Positions 1 through 11,661 are shown, counted from the first letter of the stretch. The stretch: DNA of 64,000 bases from Mesodorylaimus sp. YZB2_4 (GCA_030248295.1 JASANH010000626.1:1302001-1366000), one strand, 5' to 3'. The notes: generated by a model from the sequence alone, not told the origin. Made by a program: numbers and translations.

Positions 1-1028
1 CTATGTACCTCAAGATTTAGGTCCTACCTAGATCCCACCTAGGCCTACTACAAAATAGTACGATCTCACCTTGCGGATGCGCCCGTCACGACTTGAATAT
101 ATCTGTATTGCAAGCAAATATGAGATCAGAAGCGGAAAGTGTGCTTTCTACCAAGAATGGAAGTCAGTTCAAACAACGCCTCTTCAGTCCCTGGCGCAAA
201 TGATGACCCCGACTCGTCCCGTGCATCATATAGCCCGGCATAGGAATGAGCCATATTTCGTGGAATCGCCGATCATGAATGCCAGCTGTATCAACATTCC
301 CATTCTCCTCAAAATATAGAAAACACCGACAGTCCCGACAGTGCAGCCCCAAACTGCCTGCATGCTACTACCAACCAGCCGTTCGCCAAGTTTTAACGGA
401 TTTCGCACACTTGTACCGGAAACACTATCGTTTTGTCATAAGCAGTAAATTTAAATTTTTTACTCCATCGATTTTTAATTAATCGATAATGAATCAAATT
501 TATTCAATTTCTTGAAATTTTACGAGAAATTTCACTCGTATCTCACAAACAAAATTATCGCGACACAGGAAAGACGCCAATTGCCACAGCCATTAGCGTT
601 TACCCAGTCCATTCATTTCTTCAGTTTCCTGACGTAAGTAGATCTAAAATGGCACGTCAACTGGGCCAGGCAACCTATTGTCGTTCTATCCAGCACGGGA
701 CAAGAAATGTTCTATTCAGTACCAATAAAAAAGCAAACACCGCCAACTCTGCTCACGCAAATCCAGAGTGTTTACGTTTCAAAAAAACCTCTCGAACGCA
801 CGAGTCGGCCAAGTGTGAAAAGGACAATGTCACTTTCCCAAGCGACTGGGAGGGCAATTGGAGGAACTTACTGTGGAGCAGTGTAAAGTGGGCACCACTG
901 CCAGCACATCCCCTCACTTCAGTGTTGTCCCCAGCCGCATGTCTGGTCGAGACGTCGTGTCATGTCATATTTTATCAATAGCCAGCAGCATAAGGCGCAC
1001 TGGGAACACATAAAAGACAATCATTTGT
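1..1028. other. Intergenic sequence, nothing recognised
   Basis: I see no coding region, splice structure or repeat that I can name here. Short open frames occur on both strands (for example a 110-codon plus-strand frame from 649), but their translations match no family I know and have no signal peptide or splice context. Confidence 0.5.
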
Positions 1029-1116
1029 TACCCAGGCGGGAGTCGAACCCTCCCCAGCAGGTGTGCGCCCAGCGTGAGAGGCAGACGCCCGAACCCGCTG
1101 GGCCACGCTCAGACTT
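1029..1116 (-). repeat. tRNA-derived SINE head
   Basis: On the minus strand this stretch carries both internal RNA polymerase III promoter elements of a tRNA: an A box (TGGCCCAGCGGG, positions 1105 to 1094) and a B box (GGTTCGACTCC, positions 1049 to 1039), 56 nt apart. The acceptor-stem ends do not pair, so it is not a functional tRNA gene. A related copy with the same GCCTCTCACGC block lies near 61.93 kb, which supports a SINE family rather than a decayed single tRNA. Divergence from any functional tRNA is inferred by eye. Confidence 0.6.
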
Positions 1117-1538
1117 TGCGCCCATATGGCTTCAAAAAGTGAGTTAATTCAGCCAGAGGGCTTAAACCATCTTCTCCATAACACCTACTTCAAATAACCG
1201 ATTTGTTGGCCAATAACCCTCAGCTTTAGCTCGCACATAATGAACATACACAATGCATAAAATAAGGATGCACAAGATGAAGCGGCTCACCTAAGCTAGT
1301 GGCTGACTGTAAGCGACACACGACTAAGCAAGAAGAGGCACTTCCGAGAAACAAGCAAACCACAATCGCTTTTCAGTCCTATCATGGATTCCCGCCCAAT
1401 ACTATGCTCATACTCAATGCATTGCGGCAACACATAGACAGCCTATCAGCCAGATAAATAATAATACTCTGCAGCTAACAAGTACATGAAGCTAAATCTG
1501 ATAAATCACTGTTCTTTGTACAGTAGGACGCGAATGAA
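1117..1538. other. Spacer 3' of the sugar transporter gene
   Basis: This is AT-rich sequence between the SINE head and the stop codon of the minus-strand transporter gene. It should include the transcript's 3' UTR, but I cannot place a convincing polyadenylation signal. Confidence 0.4.
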
Positions 1539-2964
1539 TCATATTTTTCCATTTTCGGCCACTCGATTTGCATTGCCACTACTTTCTTTCACCTTGACGT
1601 AGGTGTAGAGACAGCAGCCAATTGAGTTGATCAAAATTCCTACCACGTTCCAGAAACTGGGTACCACATCGTAGAACAAGTATATGCCCATCACGTATCC
1701 TATGATCGATTGCGCTACGGCCTTCGCATTCCCGACAACCGTCGTCGTTAACGCAGAATTGCGAGTCGTGCACAAGAAAATCGAGAAATTCAACATGGCT
1801 CCTACAAAGATCGCTCCCAAAAACGCCGCCCAAAACATAACTGATGCCGACGTCAAGAAGTACATGAACGCGTCGCGGATCTCGTCGTAAATCAAGTCGG
1901 CGATCAAAAAGAAAATAAGGCCGTTAAAACTGTTCAAATAAATCATATCCAGAACGGAATATTGGGAATTCAACGATAGACGTTCGATCAGAATTAAATA
2001 ACACGCTTGGAACACAACGCTGAGGGTACCATATAAATAGGCTGGGCCGTCGAAGGTGAAGTCGTAGACGGCTGAAAAAGACCACAAACATTCAAAACAG
2101 TCTTTTAACTAAGAGTCGCAATGGCACTTACTTGCAAGGACGGCTCCAGCCGTGATCAGGGCGATCGACATGACCACGCCTCGACTAGGTTTGCCTTTCT
2201 TCAATAGTAGATAGCCCAAATAGAGAGTGACCATGGGGACGCAGCGTTTCAACGTGCCGTACATTGGTATGTTCATTCCTTGCAGGGCACTCAACGAGAA
2301 ATACGAATTCAGACTGTACAACAGACTCGGAATGAACATGTCCTTGCCCCGCTCCAGTGTGTACGAACCGATCGGAGCTATATTCAACAGCCTGAAATCA
2401 TAAGTACATTAGACTTTGGAGTGCCCCTTAGCTTACCGCCATGTACTGTAATAGGAATGCGCTAGTCTCTCCGACCTATCGGTGGGTTCAAGGAACCAGT
2501 CCACCTCTCTTAAGTCAGGGCCGGCACGAGATCAAGAGCGAGTGTCCAGTTTTGGCTCGCAGACATCGGTCGAGTTCCTGGTCTGCACTGCTGAGAACCC
2601 CTTCGACGGGCGACACGTGCGGCTGCTCCCTGAATTGTGAGTCTGCCAAGCCATCTTGGAGTGTGGCTAATAAACTGTGTCAGTGGGCTGCGTGGGGTAG
2701 CTCCTGTGGCCGTAGGGCGAGAAAAAGGATTTTCACAGCCAACTCCAATGATAACCCAAGAGATCCCCCTTTCCTCAGTCAAACCTACCTCGCTACTTCC
2801 AAGAAGAACAAACTAACAGCCATTTGCAACATCATTAAAACGATAGTATAATCGAAAAATAACCGATTAAACAAAACTTTGTTCAAAATCGTGGATCCAA
2901 CCGACAGACCACCGTATAATAAAATACTGAAGATGCAAATCCCGCGGGCTATCGCACGATCCAT
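1539..2964 (-). CDS. Nucleotide-sugar transporter, SLC35D type
   Basis: Predicted 322-aa multi-pass antiporter that would carry UDP-sugars from the cytosol into the Golgi or ER lumen in exchange for nucleotide monophosphate. Exons are 2964-2789, 2391-2132 and 2071-1539. The joints (AG|G and A|CC) keep one frame, and the start ATG at 2964 opens directly into the first membrane helix. The signature near residues 230-270, reading NSALTTTVVGNAKAV followed by a GYVMGI-like helix, is the SLC35D/UST74C block; the middle exon carries the matching NIPMYGTLKR-type segment. Length fits the family (about 320-355 aa). Intron 1 (2788-2392) is 397 nt, longer than most here, and may hold an old insertion. 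Substrate is not readable from sequence. It is adjacent to SGT on the same strand, with no sign of a shared transcript. Confidence 0.85.
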
Positions 2965-3091
2965 TTTCGTTTTTCTGAAAAATCAAATGCATTTCTAAAG
3001 ATCAGGGGAAAAACGACATGGAAAATCACAGATACAAAGCCGATCGATAACGTTATCAGGCAAAAATTCTAGCCACACAGAATAAGCAATT

Positions 3092-3097
3092 TTTATT
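3092..3097 (-). terminator. Polyadenylation signal of the SGT gene
   Basis: AATAAA on the minus strand lies about 165 nt past the SGT stop codon and about 130 nt before the ATG of the downstream SLC35D gene, a plausible 3' end for SGT. Confidence 0.5.
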
Positions 3098-3261
3098 CCA
3101 TGAATACATATCCTGTAGTCAGACTCCTAGTGAACCAGAGATGAATGGTCTTCGTGGGAAAGGACTGAAATAAACTACATAAACCTCGTAGCTAAAATAT
3201 TCCATGAAGCCCATTCCAGGCTCACAAATACGATCACGACCCGACCACAGTATTGACCTTC

Positions 3262-5299
3262 TTACGACGACGGCGGAGGCTGATCAGGCCGATCAGGCCG
3301 ATTTTGCGGATTCTGAGGATCATTGGGACCTTGTCCACCGCCGCCTTGGCCCTGGAACTGACGGCGCAACTGTTCAATCAGTTCCGGATTTTGCTGCTGC
3401 ATTTGGCTGGCCAAACGCTGTCCCCTACAAAATAAACCTTTCTTGCAATCGTACTGAATAATCAAAAATTTCAAATCGCGTCGAACTTACGCTTCCAAAA
3501 GGCCGCCAAGATTCTGCGGGCCGCCTTGATTCATGGCGCCGGACATCATGTTCGTCATCCTGGAAAAAAATTAAGATGGGATTAAGGAACTACAAAATCT
3601 TAGAATCCAATAAACTTACATATTCTGCATGGCCGGATCCGACATCACTTGCGACGCAAAATTCATAATAGCTGGATTGTTAAGAATGTTTCCGATATCT
3701 AACCCGAATGGATTCGCTGTAAAACACGATTTGGGTGAAACAAAGGAAAAAAGACGGGAAAACTTACCTCCTCCCATACCCATTCCTGGTGGCATGCCCG
3801 GCATTTGTGGACCAGTGCCTCCACCAGCACCAGCTCCCGACGATTCGGTACGTATCTTTTCCTCGGCAATAGCCAGGTTGTTCTTAAATCCTTCATTGGA
3901 TGGATCTAATTCTAATGCCTTTTTGTAAGCGTCACGAGCCTCTCGATATTTATTTAGACAAGAATACGCCAATCTGAAACGTTGAAAAATGTACAGTAAA
4001 TGCTGCGATGGACATAAAGACGCATTTACCCCATTCGGCCGTAGGCTTTACTGTACGACGGGTCGAGCCTAAGCGCTGTTTGGCAATCGTTTATGGAATC
4101 TTGATGGCGTTCCAGCTTGCTATACGCGGCTGCCCTAAAAGTATAATGCACACTCACATAAGCTTGTATTCAGTAGTGACTAATCCATTGAAGCCGGAGT
4201 TTCCCGTCCGAGGTCACCCTTGCCGACTGACGCAGCCTTTCTTGGTGAAGGCAAGTTTCAACGGCTGAGCTGCGACGCCTCAGCTGGTTAAAGTGTTAAT
4301 CCCGCATTGCTTGGGGCAGGAACCCTGACCGGGAGGACGGCAATTTAGTGAGCCCGTTCTCAGAGTGGGAACCGATCATCGACGGTGATTTCGTAAGTCG
4401 CTAGCCTTGAACACCTGGTTCAGGGTGACCCAAGTGGCGAGCGCCAAACGAGGAGAGAATGAGGAAACTGGTCCTCGAACACCAGTCGGAAAGGACCCTC
4501 CCTTCTCGCCCATTATCATCCTGGGGCGCTGGTGCTGGCACAGAATGCCCTCGCGTGCAGCTGCACAGAGGGAAGCTGCCGTGAGAGCTGGTCACCTCAC
4601 GGCCTGGCTTATCAATCATGACTGCTGGCCGGCTAAAGGCAAACCGGGTTGGAAGTCCAGTGGGAAACTAGGGCGGCACGGGCCCAACCCACAAAAACTT
4701 TGAAAAAAGTTTCAATAACTCGAGACAATCACTTACCGATTGCAATAAAAGATCGGACTCTTATGCAAATCCAACGCTTCGGTGTATTTCTTTATAGCCT
4801 CGGTGAACTTGCCGTCTTTCATCATATCGTTGCCCTCGTTCTTCAGTCGTTCAGCTTTAACCTTGTCTTCGTCACTCGGCTCCCGTTGTGACTATAACGT
4901 ACGATACATAAAACTAGAGCCTACAGCGTCGCGCTAATTCCTTCGTTTCATCGCGCAGTCCTAACTACCGACAACTTACCGATGAGGCTTGTGATCCCGA
5001 ACTATTCGCAGTAAATAAGGAAAATAGTGGAACTGGTGATCGTAGCGATTCATCGTTAGGATTTATATTGAAGCTAGCCTCCAAACATTGGATCGCAACT
5101 GCAAAAAAAGACAGCAATACAATTTTATTGCGTAGTGTATTTGAAAAAACGTGAGCCCAAGAAAATACACAGTAAGCCTGAAACACGACGAACCTTCCAA
5201 ACTTTCTGGATCTGGACCATCGGTCGAATTTGTTCGAAGTTTCTGACGTAAGAATTCAACGAAAGCAGCTACGAAACGTTGCTCGTCTCTGGAAGTCAT
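3262..5299 (-). CDS. SGTA: Small glutamine-rich TPR co-chaperone (SGT)
   Basis: 339-aa co-chaperone. The family binds HSP70/HSP90 tails through TPRs, and its N-terminal dimer contacts the BAG6/GET machinery that hands tail-anchored proteins to the ER. Eight exons: 5299-5194, 5098-4980, 4891-4737, 4134-4030, 3973-3768, 3716-3620, 3559-3491 and 3424-3262; all phases agree and the total is 340 codons with stop. Residues 1-60 form the dimerisation domain (ESLEVAIQCLEASF is the classical motif). Residues about 85-200 hold three TPRs (AERLKNEGNDMMK, NRAAYSKL, YGRMGLAYSCLNKY). A Gly/Met-rich segment and a QRLASQMQQQNPELIEQLRR-type Gln-rich tail complete the family architecture. A TTG codon 15 nt upstream is in frame, but ATG 5299 matches the family N-terminus. 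The 602-nt fourth intron looks enlarged by inserted sequence. Confidence 0.95.
4140..4735. other. Enlarged SGT intron with possible SINE remnant
   Basis: This intron is about ten times the local norm. Near 4275-4300 it contains a weak tRNA A-box-like stretch (CTCAGCTGGTTAAAGTG), but no B box at the right distance, so a SINE origin is only a guess. Confidence 0.25.
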
Positions 5300-6552
5300 T
5301 TTATCTAGTTGCAATTTTACAAATTACTGCGTCGCCCTTCGAAAATGTAAAAATCGTTTCAAAGTTCCTGTTCTTGATCCGCTAAAGCAACGTCATCGAA
5401 AAGAAGATTGCACTGGTATCTTCAGAAACGTGCGCTGTGTGCGCCTCTTGCTCATCCTGAGGGTAAAATTGAGTTTCCGCTCAGACAGAAATGAGTAGAA
5501 GGTGGGTCGGGGTCAGGGGGAACAGTCAGGTATGCTCGTTTTCAGAGACGCCGTGATCAGTGCGTGGGATGAGAAATATCTGCTATTTGTGAAGTCTTTT
5601 TATTTTGCATGCAGCATGTGGGATTGGGGATGCATTGTCGCCCCCTTCAGATCTAATGAGCTAAAGCCAGCTCATTGCCAACAATAACTTTTGTAAGTGT
5701 AATTTGTTCCAGAGTGTGACTTTTGTAAGTGTGATCCGCACATCGACCGAGCACTGCACATATCTCTTCAAAATCAGCTACACCTGGGGAGCTCTACTTC
5801 GATTCTGCTGTGACACTGGTAACCTCAACGGAGCTTCACAGAGGACCTAGCCCCGACACGGCACACGGAACAGTTCAGCGATCATAGCGAGGCAAAAGGA
5901 TACGTTTCGTTGCTTTGGGACACCACTGCTACCTCCTGAAATGCAGACTCACAGCTAGGTCATCCAGAGTGGGCCACTGTAGTGGAGGCTGTGATCGGAG
6001 TAAGGTACTGTACGAAGCCCCTCTCGAGCAGACATGGGCAATTTTTCACTGTAGTTGCAAATCTGCTACAGCAGCTCGCTTTGATAAACGTACTCGCACG
6101 ATTAACCCTGCAGAATATGCCACATGTCTTATGCACGACACCCTGACAGTTTGAAAGAATGTTGCCTTTCAGTTTTCCTAACGGTCTCATGGACGAGTGG
6201 CAGCAGCTAAGGAAAATCACTAAAAACGCACCTGTGGCGGCGTAGTGTGGTCGGATCTTACCAATTGGTAAAACTCGGGTACCATTGAGGATTGTGCCCC
6301 GTTTAGGCCAGTGTCCTTCTCCAGCCAGTGACACGTCTCGACCAGAAAAATTCCCACTTCGACTATAGAGTCCCGTTTGCCAGAGCTCCCTTTTGGCCAG
6401 CCTTGTTTCAGCCAGAATATTTTTTATAAAGATAGCCAAGCATTCTTTAAAAGAACGTTTTCACTTCAACGCCATTTTTACAAAATGAGCTTAGTGTCCG
6501 AGCAAATGAACCAAGTGACCCAAGGAAGCTTGAATTTTTTGCACCAGCACAT
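5300..6552. other. Intergenic sequence upstream of SGT
   Basis: No gene recognised. The first part should contain the SGT promoter and 5' UTR. At about 5685 and 5715 an ACTTTTGTAAGTGT motif occurs twice in direct orientation. From about 6270 to 6420 there is a diverged short-period repeat (see the separate entry). Confidence 0.4.
6270..6425 (-). repeat. Diverged CTGGCC-type minisatellite
   Basis: Read on the minus strand, this stretch repeats variants of CTGG(C)NAAANGGGA at irregular spacing of about 20-30 nt. The same style of repeat, in better condition, occurs at 8510-8710 on the other side of the transposon. Confidence 0.3.
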
Positions 6553-8067
6553 GGCGAGCAGCCAGGTCCGACCGATATATCGGCTGACCGATAATATCGG
6601 CCGATAATTGCGTTATCGGTTATCGGCCGATACCGATAATTAGTGTTGCCGATAATGCCGATAATGTAGATTTCCCTATCAATAAGAGTTTAGGGCGAGC
6701 ATACCGGCCTGTTGATAGTGATTATGACGAGGAGCAGGGAGCTACGGATTCTCGATCAGAGAGGTCAGTGCCCAAGAACAGTCCGGAGCTAAATCACGAC
6801 AAGTCACGATCACCATGATCATGACTTTTCTTACTGGGATGCCCGCAATGGCACCAAAGCAGTTTACACTAAAAGCAGCTGGTTGTCTGTGTGTTGCATA
6901 GGCTAAGGTTATGGGAAGGAGGTAGGGCTAGTCCTGTCTTGTTACTTGCATGCTTCTCAATAAAGGCGACCTCTTTGCCTCGTGTCGTATTGTCTACTGT
7001 ACACTCAGAGACAGGAGTCCTTCTTAAGCCCCCGCGGCACAATAAATTACAGGTTAGTCTGACTCAAAAAAAAGGGCTATGACTACGAATTATCGCTGTT
7101 AGTCGTAGCATTCACCCTTGGGTGAGACTTTGGGGATGAGGTTAGTCTTTCCCCATTTGGAGTCAGGGACAGGAATGGTGATGGCCTTCAGGGTCTTCTG
7201 GGGTTCGAGATAACCCTGCCGGGGCTGGGATAGAAAAAGCTTTCTGGCTGTTTACGTCCGTCTATCTGTTCACTTCTTTTCTTGACATGTTCTAAAAACT
7301 TCATGAAGTTTGCCCTGCATCGGAACTATTTTTTATAAGTATAAACATCTCAGTCATCTCACAACATTGCACATAATGCTGATACTATGTTTCGTGGGTA
7401 TTTTCGTTTATCTGGACGTGGAAAAGTGTTTGAGGGTGAATCCCCGATGCATGCTGTATGGGATGAGGATCAGGGTCAGGACCCTAGTCGAAAACTAGAG
7501 CCCTCAAAAAGTTGTGAAAGGATCTGCTTTGCATATTTCACTCATTATCCCTACCTAGAGTCTAACAAAATGAGTTTTAGACGGTTCTGGGTCTCATTCA
7601 AGTTTCCAGGGTGTGCATGTGCACATAATGTACCTCCGCCTGTAAGATAGAAGCAACAAAATCCAGTTTATATTCCAATTTAAATAAAGGGAACTCTGCT
7701 GTTTCATGCCCACATCCTGACAGTGTCATGCGGCTGGTCCTAGAGGTGTCATGCGTTGCCTCAAGTGTATGACATCTGCGAAGAGGAGTTTTTAGTTGGG
7801 ATATTGCAACTTACATAGTCTTCGGTCCCGAGATTTTGGGCTACCAGATTGATTCAAATTGGTCTTCAAAGGAAGCATAGCATGCGAAATTAAAAAATTG
7901 TATGTTAAAAGGATGGCGATCTGACCAAAATTCAAATTTCCCGCCATAAAACTTGAATTTTAAGTTTTCAAAAATTATCGGTTTTATCGGCCGATAATTG
8001 CGTTATCGGTTATCGGTTATCGGCCGATACCGATAATTGCCTTATCGGTCGGACCTGGGTGAGCAGC
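6553..8067. mobile_element. Non-autonomous TIR transposon with 10-bp TSD
   Basis: The element runs 6563-8057 (1,495 bp). Its ends are perfect inverted repeats of at least 15 bp (CAGGTCCGACCGATA at 6563 and its complement ending at 8057). The flanks GGCGAGCAGC (6553-6562) and GGTGAGCAGC (8058-8067) look like a 10-bp target-site duplication with one mismatch. Both ends carry a dense subterminal array of CCGATA/TATCGG words, including a shared block of about 40 bp (near 6598 and 7985). No long coding region lies inside, so it is probably a deletion derivative moved in trans. A 9-11 bp duplication is typical of Mutator-like elements, whereas hAT elements make 8 bp, so the superfamily is left open. 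Confidence 0.8.
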
Positions 8068-8882
8068 ATCAACGGCGAGCACATGATCTGGCCTGTGTAT
8101 TCCAGCAGGGCAGTCTAAAATGTCCTATCGCCAATAACGTAGATATTCTGATCTTTCGAGAGTTCACAAATCAGTGCCTTGATGGAACAAAAGGCGCTGG
8201 TTTTTGAGAGGGTCATCTGGATTCCGATTGCGGGATTCACGAGTATTCAAAATTACAGTAAATTCTACTGTACTTGTCAGAAATTGGCAATACAAGCGCA
8301 CTGACTCGCCTACAACATTGTGACTGTTTGGCATTGCGAGATGACCGATAATTGGATCGGTAACAATCTGCCCGTTTTGTAGAATCGCCTGAGCTTTTAC
8401 TGTAGTTCTCGATTATGATTGCTGTTGGAATTTTGACCATTGCTGACCAAGTCATGGGTGCGGGTGCAGGCCTAGAGCCCTAAGAACGGCGCAAATCGGG
8501 AATGGAGGATCTTGCCATCCCGGTTCAAACACTACCCACCATAAGAACTGGCCGTAAAGGAGCGCTGGCCGAATTGCGGCTGGTCGTGCAGGTACTTTGG
8601 CTGAATCGGGACTGGCCGAACAGGAACACTGGCCGAACAAGAACACATGAAAGAAGCACTGACCAGAAGGGGATTCTGCCCGCAACGGGTCGCTGGCTGA
8701 ACCAGGATGGGCCCCGTTGAGGTGCTCCATATGTGAGTGCCATGGCAGCATGAGTGGAAGCCATAAGTAGGGTACAAACCCCACCCGCCATTGCAACGAA
8801 GTCAGTGTCAGGGCCGTAATGCCTCATGTGGACACCCAAGTCCGCTCGAGTGCTAAAAATAAGATGGCTTCCAAAATACGGC
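8068..8882. other. Intergenic sequence with minisatellite
   Basis: No gene recognised. Between 8510 and 8710 a loose tandem of ACTGGCCGAACAGGAAC-like units is visible, two of them adjacent near 8618-8650 and differing by a base or two. Open frames across it on both strands are products of the repeat. Confidence 0.5.
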
Positions 8883-8957
8883 GGGAGTTCAAAAAGTTCG
8901 TAGCCTGAGTACCTTCCGCATTAACATGTGGTCAGGCTACGAACTTTTTGAACTCCC
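8883..8957. repeat. Perfect 26-bp inverted repeat (hairpin)
   Basis: Arms 8883-8908 (starting GGGAGTTCAAAAAG) and 8932-8957 are exact reverse complements, separated by 23 nt. Such a foldback could come from a small transposon end, a hairpin RNA or a cruciform-forming site; nothing in the flanks decides between them. Confidence 0.75.
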
Positions 8958-9174
8958 CTCGTATGTTCAAAATTATTCTAAACCTTGATGTTCGACTGGC
9001 GCCTATGCATAGTGACCGAGGATCTGGTATCGCAGAACGCAGAAAACCACGAGTGCCACATGCAGTGGTTAGCTACACTTTCCTAACCCAGGTAGAATTC
9101 TCTTTTAGGATCTCGAACAGCGTGATTCGATTGGTCGTAGGACCCAGGATTGGATGCAGTACAGAGTGGTGTTG

Positions 9175-9725
9175 GCAGGCGTTTGGCGGCTAGGTGACTT
9201 GTGGACTTCTTCCTGCACCCAAGGCCGTAGGTCCTATATTCTTTCTTGTAGCTTTATGAAGACAAAAGTGATAATTTACCGCATCACCAAACGCGGCCAT
9301 GGATATCCGCGTTTGGTGATGTGATAAATTATGAACACGACATGCGCAACCAGATAAAAAACTCCGTCTTTTGTGGTGGAACACGGTGACTCGAGGGACT
9401 CTGTATCTGCCCCAGTTGCTAATATGAGTACTGCATAAAATTGCAATTGTACTCGCATTACATTTGCCCCAGATCTCCCGTAAAAGCGAAACAGGCATAA
9501 AAGTTTTGGGTCGAACCGAATGGCTTCTGTGCCAAGAATGGCTCTGGCGGCCGCGTGTAGTGCAGTATGGCGTGTCTACCCGTACCTACTGTATTGCTTA
9601 TCGTTAGGACGAGCTAGCGCCTGTGCTCGCCCTGGACTGGGTTCAAGAGAAAGCGGCAAATCCTCACTGGCAGGCGTTTCGACTAGGTGGCATTTTTTTG
9701 TGGGCTTCTTCCGGCTTCTAAGGCT
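9175..9725 (+). repeat. Two diverged copies of a short dispersed repeat
   Basis: A stretch beginning near 9176 (GGCAGGCGTTTGGCGGCTAGGT) recurs near 9670 (GGCAGGCGTTTCGACTAGGT), followed in both by a GTGG-CTTCTTCC-GC--C-AAGGC pattern over about 55 nt. The copies sit about 490 nt apart in direct orientation. Confidence 0.4.
9271..9332. ncRNA. Hairpin with 26-bp arms and 10-nt loop
   Basis: Arm 9271-9296 (ATAATTTACCGCATCACC...) pairs with 9307-9332 at 24 of 26 positions around a 10-nt loop. Size and near-complete pairing resemble a compact microRNA precursor or a foldback element. The lack of further pairing outside the arms argues against a standard animal pre-miRNA, so the RNA label is tentative. 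Confidence 0.35.
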
Positions 9726-11661
9726 TGTTCTTTGTTCAAGATTCTTTGCTCCTGTCCGTAGCCTCAGTTCAAGAGAACGTACTTGGTCGTGCTACACTTT
9801 TTGTGCACTTCACGATGGGACTACTTGTCTTCAGGCGCCTCTGCGATGTACATTTCTCGGGCGCCAGCTCTGTGTTTCAACAATAGTTCCTTCGTAGCAA
9901 ACAGCGATTAGCTAACAAGCTGACAGCTAAGCTCACAAAATTGCAATAACAACTTCATGTTGTCGACGTTACTAGCACAATATAGAGAGTGCCATTGGCG
10001 TCGGTGGCGTCAAAAATGCAAAATAAACTCGCCGCCAAACTGTAGACGTCTCAGAGACCGCCTGGCAAGAGAAGTGGCAGCCGGGTCGGTTGTCGCGATA
10101 GTAGATCTAGTCGGCGTACCGTGTGTTTACTTTAATACATCCTGCGATCGAGTTAGGGCTGTGCACAAAGAAAAAGTTAGTTTTGCGTCTTACAGCCATC
10201 CGACGTGACAGAAGTTATGCGACCTGCTCGATGGGGAACTGGGCGTTGTCGTAGGCACGAGCTGGCTGGTAGCAAGGTTCGAGCTCGGGCTAGTTCGAGA
10301 TAATACGAGTTCAACCTTTCAAATGCATCCAATCCCAAAGCGGTGCTTTGTGCTGGCTTTATCTACAGTTTACTTTTCAGCTCGGCGTATGCTTGTGGTA
10401 AGTCGTAGTGCCAAAATTCGGTGGCCGGGTGAAGATGAAGAGGCGTGTCGGAGGCGCGGCACTCGGAAAGTCGGAAAGGAGGCACTTGAGGATAGCTCAT
10501 TTGTCTGATGACTGACTGGCGATGCTGGCAAAAAGCACTCGCGGCCGTCCATTAGCCCTTTTTAATTCGCTCGGCATTTGGGTGCCATCTGCAAGAAACA
10601 TTTCTTTTTGCACCCCCACTGACGACAGGGTTCCATTCCTGGACGTGCTCCCCCCTAACGCCTATAACGCATTTTGATTTGCCCGTGGTCACCACTTGCA
10701 GAAAGTAATCCATGACGACAGAATAACTGCCCGAGGCGATAATGCCATTTATGGACCTCCTGAAATGGGAATAGCTTTCGGCTGCGAGGTGGCCACACAA
10801 GACGGGGAAGAACCTATTTGTGAATAAGCACAAATGATAAAGTGACTTTTTCTCGTACAGCAATCACTTTTTAGCGTAAGCTGTTGGGAGGGTATGGCAG
10901 TGGGTCGGCAAGCCTGTGAAAGTGACGAACAATATAAGCCAGGACTGCGTTGAGCTCTGCTCTTAAATGGACCAGCTTTGCTTAGCTGTCAGAGGGATCA
11001 CTTCCGTGAGCTGACAGAGGCTCTGGAGCTAGATATGGCTAACTTTGAATGGTGTCAGAGTGGGATCGATTGCAACAAGTGTTAGCCGGGGCAGATAAGC
11101 CTTCCCAGTATCTCCCGGCCATTACGGCCCTTCCTGCCAATCTAGTCGTTGGCCATCGAGTGAGCGATCGACTTCGATTTTTCCTTTTCCATAGCACTCT
11201 TTGCTCGAGATTCCCGTGGGCGGTTGGCCGGGATGGCTTGTCCAACACACGAGCATGTTTCCGGCTTTAGTTATTACTCACGCGACACAGCCACTGTTGT
11301 TTCTGGCGCCGCTGATGGTGAAGAAACCCAGCTTTGGAATGGGAAAAGTCTTTTATTTCTTGCTGCACTTCATTTCCGGAATCCCACAGAGCCAAGTTTC
11401 GTTTTTCGCTTCCCTTAGCTGCTCGCTCGAGCGTTTCTTCGTGGTGGCGGAAAATAAGAACAAGGCTAAGGGCAGTTACACAAGCTCATGTCCTTTTTTC
11501 GTTCTGCTCTTTGATTCTTGGCCACTGATGGAGCCATTCTTACTTCGCCCAGGCTTTTTCTTTGCCAGGGCAAGACAAGACATTCTCGCTAACTATGTTT
11601 CGTTCGCGTCAAGCGCAATACCTGTTCATCACACCGGTCTCGTGTTTACCAAAGTCTTTAC
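9333..11661. other. Intergenic sequence upstream of the SLC6 gene
   Basis: No gene recognised. A frame of 125 codons at 9520-9897 and one of 196 codons at 11201-11791 look like chance openings in GC-richer DNA: no domains, and the second overlaps the SLC6 start in another frame. The last few hundred bases should include the promoter and 5' UTR of the SLC6 gene. Confidence 0.45.

Noticed and set aside
1029-1116. Functional tRNA gene
   Set aside because: Both internal promoter boxes are present, but the acceptor stem does not pair and the anticodon arm is irregular; a SINE head fits better.
4270-4345. Third SINE in the SGT intron
   Set aside because: The A-box-like word has no matching B box at a plausible distance, so I did not list it as a repeat.
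9520-9897. 125-codon plus-strand frame
   Set aside because: Translation is compositionally biased, spans a dispersed repeat and matches nothing I recognise.
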